From: a virus
Strand: one strand, 5' to 3'
DNA length: 22,549 bases
IMG/VR virus record: IMGVR_UViG_3300020061_000027
Location: 1 to 22,549 of that record
Shown one piece after another: positions 21,762 through 22,549 of the stretch. How positions within the stretch are numbered: the stretch's first letter is position 1; each line of letters opens with the position of its first letter. Below the pieces are notes generated by a model. That model saw only the letters and a program-made list of their open reading frames with translations, had not been told where the DNA came from and ran no database searches. A program made the position numbers and the translations under genes.

Positions 21762-22549
21762 GCACACCGGACGAGACGATCAGGAAGGCCATCGACGAGG
21801 TTGTTGGGCCACTGATCGCCGATCATCGGACCTATCTGGCCGACGTCAACTCCCCGCTGCTGGCCGTCTCGCGTACCGAGCTGCACTATGTCTTCGATCA
21901 GTACCACAACCAGCTGCTCGACTTCAGTGCCGACATGATGCCAGTCGGCCACCGCCACCCGTTCGTGCACGACGCGATCAAGGAGCACATGGAGTACTAC
22001 ATGCGCACCGCGCCGGTCGGCGACCACGTATTGCGTTGGCCGGTCGAATACGCCCGCGCGCTGGTCGAGACCTTCACTGAGGAAGACGTCGAACCCAAGC
22101 ACAAGGTCTTGTTCACCGAGGGTGAACGCGAGGCCCTTGTCACCGCCGTCAACATCGCCCGGGAGAAGTCGGGCCGCACCAGGATCGCCCTAGTCGACAC
22201 CGACCAGCACAACTGGTATTCAGGCATCAACCACGTCGACATGCGACTGCTCCCACTGGATGAATTCTGGCTCAAGGACTTCCGGTGGGAGGATCTCGGC
22301 GCTCTTGTGATGGCTCTGGTGACCGTCGACGGCAGTGTCTTGGAGCCCCGCTGGGTGCAGTCCGTGGTCGATCAGGCCAAGCGCCACGGCGTGCCGGTGA
22401 TCATCGACGAGTCACGCACCGGGTTCGGTCGTCTGGGCACCATGTGGGGCCAGCAGGCCGTCAATGTCGATGCCGACATCACCGTGCTGGGAGGCCCCGT
22501 CGGCGGCGGTCTGGCTCTCGGTGCGGTAGTCACCACCAGCGAGCACTTT
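21758..22549 (+). CDS. PLP-dependent aminotransferase class III homologue lacking the catalytic Lys, 3' truncated
   Basis: ATG at 21758 overlaps the previous TGA; 264 codons are in the window and the gene runs on. The fold resembles glutamate-1-semialdehyde aminomutase and other class III enzymes: DFSADMMPVGHRHPFVHDAI, an NIAREKSGRTRIALVD strand-helix, VIIDESRTGFGRLGTMWG with the PLP-binding Asp (D217), and DADITVLGGPVGGGLALGAV. In known enzymes the last motif reads LGK-x-x-GGG; here the Lys position is Gly246 (GGC at 22493-22495). The GTEA-type phosphate loop is also altered (EGEREAL). It is therefore probably not a normal transaminase; a pseudoenzyme or a cofactor/substrate-binding protein fits better. 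Confidence 0.7.
   Translation, partial: MSTPDETIRKAIDEVVGPLIADHRTYLADVNSPLLAVSRTELHYVFDQYHNQLLDFSADMMPVGHRHPFVHDAIKEHMEYYMRTAPVGDHVLRWPVEYARALVETFTEEDVEPKHKVLFTEGEREALVTAVNIAREKSGRTRIALVDTDQHNWYSGINHVDMRLLPLDEFWLKDFRWEDLGALVMALVTVDGSVLEPRWVQSVVDQAKRHGVPVIIDESRTGFGRLGTMWGQQAVNVDADITVLGGPVGGGLALGAVVTTSEHF

Overview
The window is part of a tailed actinobacteriophage genome. High GC, tightly overlapping small genes, many GTG/TTG starts, a long tRNA array and a phage tmRNA all point to the mycobacteriophage Bxz1-like (cluster C, myovirus) group or a close relative. The tmRNA tag resembles the Bxz1 tag as I remember it; no search was run.

Layout. 1-2.1 kb: 3' part of a large tail protein (+). 2.1-3.2 kb: three small leftward genes. 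3.5-6.8 kb: a rightward run of small genes, including two HNH endonucleases, a HicA-like protein, a beta-solenoid repeat protein and small membrane/zinc proteins. 6.8-7.2 kb: a leaderless 20-codon ORF, an inverted repeat and tRNA-Pro/Trp/Tyr. 7.2-8.4 kb: three genes ending with a Pth2-type peptidyl-tRNA hydrolase. 8.5-12.8 kb: a tRNA array (24 more confident tRNAs, several degenerate ones) with a tmRNA. 12.8-15.0 kb: two small genes and an IS110-like (Transposase_20) protein embedded in hairpin repeats. 15.1-17.0 kb: a leftward SNF2-type helicase. 17.5-22.5 kb: a rightward run with an HNH-SH3-like fusion, small membrane proteins, an HTH protein, a DUF3310 protein and a class III aminotransferase homologue that lacks the catalytic lysine.

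Main discovery. Twelve copies of one hairpin element lie in the window. Each has a 9-14 bp stem of unique sequence closing a loop of 30 (31 or 32) nt. Every loop starts with CA and carries a core close to CGATnCCCA at loop position 12. Stems differ in sequence yet pair, which is covariation. Four copies in tandem (about 60 nt period) precede the IS110-like gene, two are inserted in frame inside it, two follow it, one lies in frame inside the helicase gene, and three lie between tRNA/tmRNA genes. This looks like a palindromic mobile or guide-like RNA/DNA element linked to a domesticated transposase.

Translation theme. The phage carries 27 assignable tRNAs (including an initiator-type tRNA-fMet and a tRNA with anticodon CTA that would read UAG), a tmRNA with its own tag, a Pth2 enzyme whose start is preceded by an AUG-UAG start-stop, and a three-codon minigene with a perfect Shine-Dalgarno. 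Five transcripts appear leaderless, with the -10 hexamer ending exactly 8 nt upstream of the ATG. A recurrent CACTCACACA-AAGGAG leader heads many of the SD-led genes.
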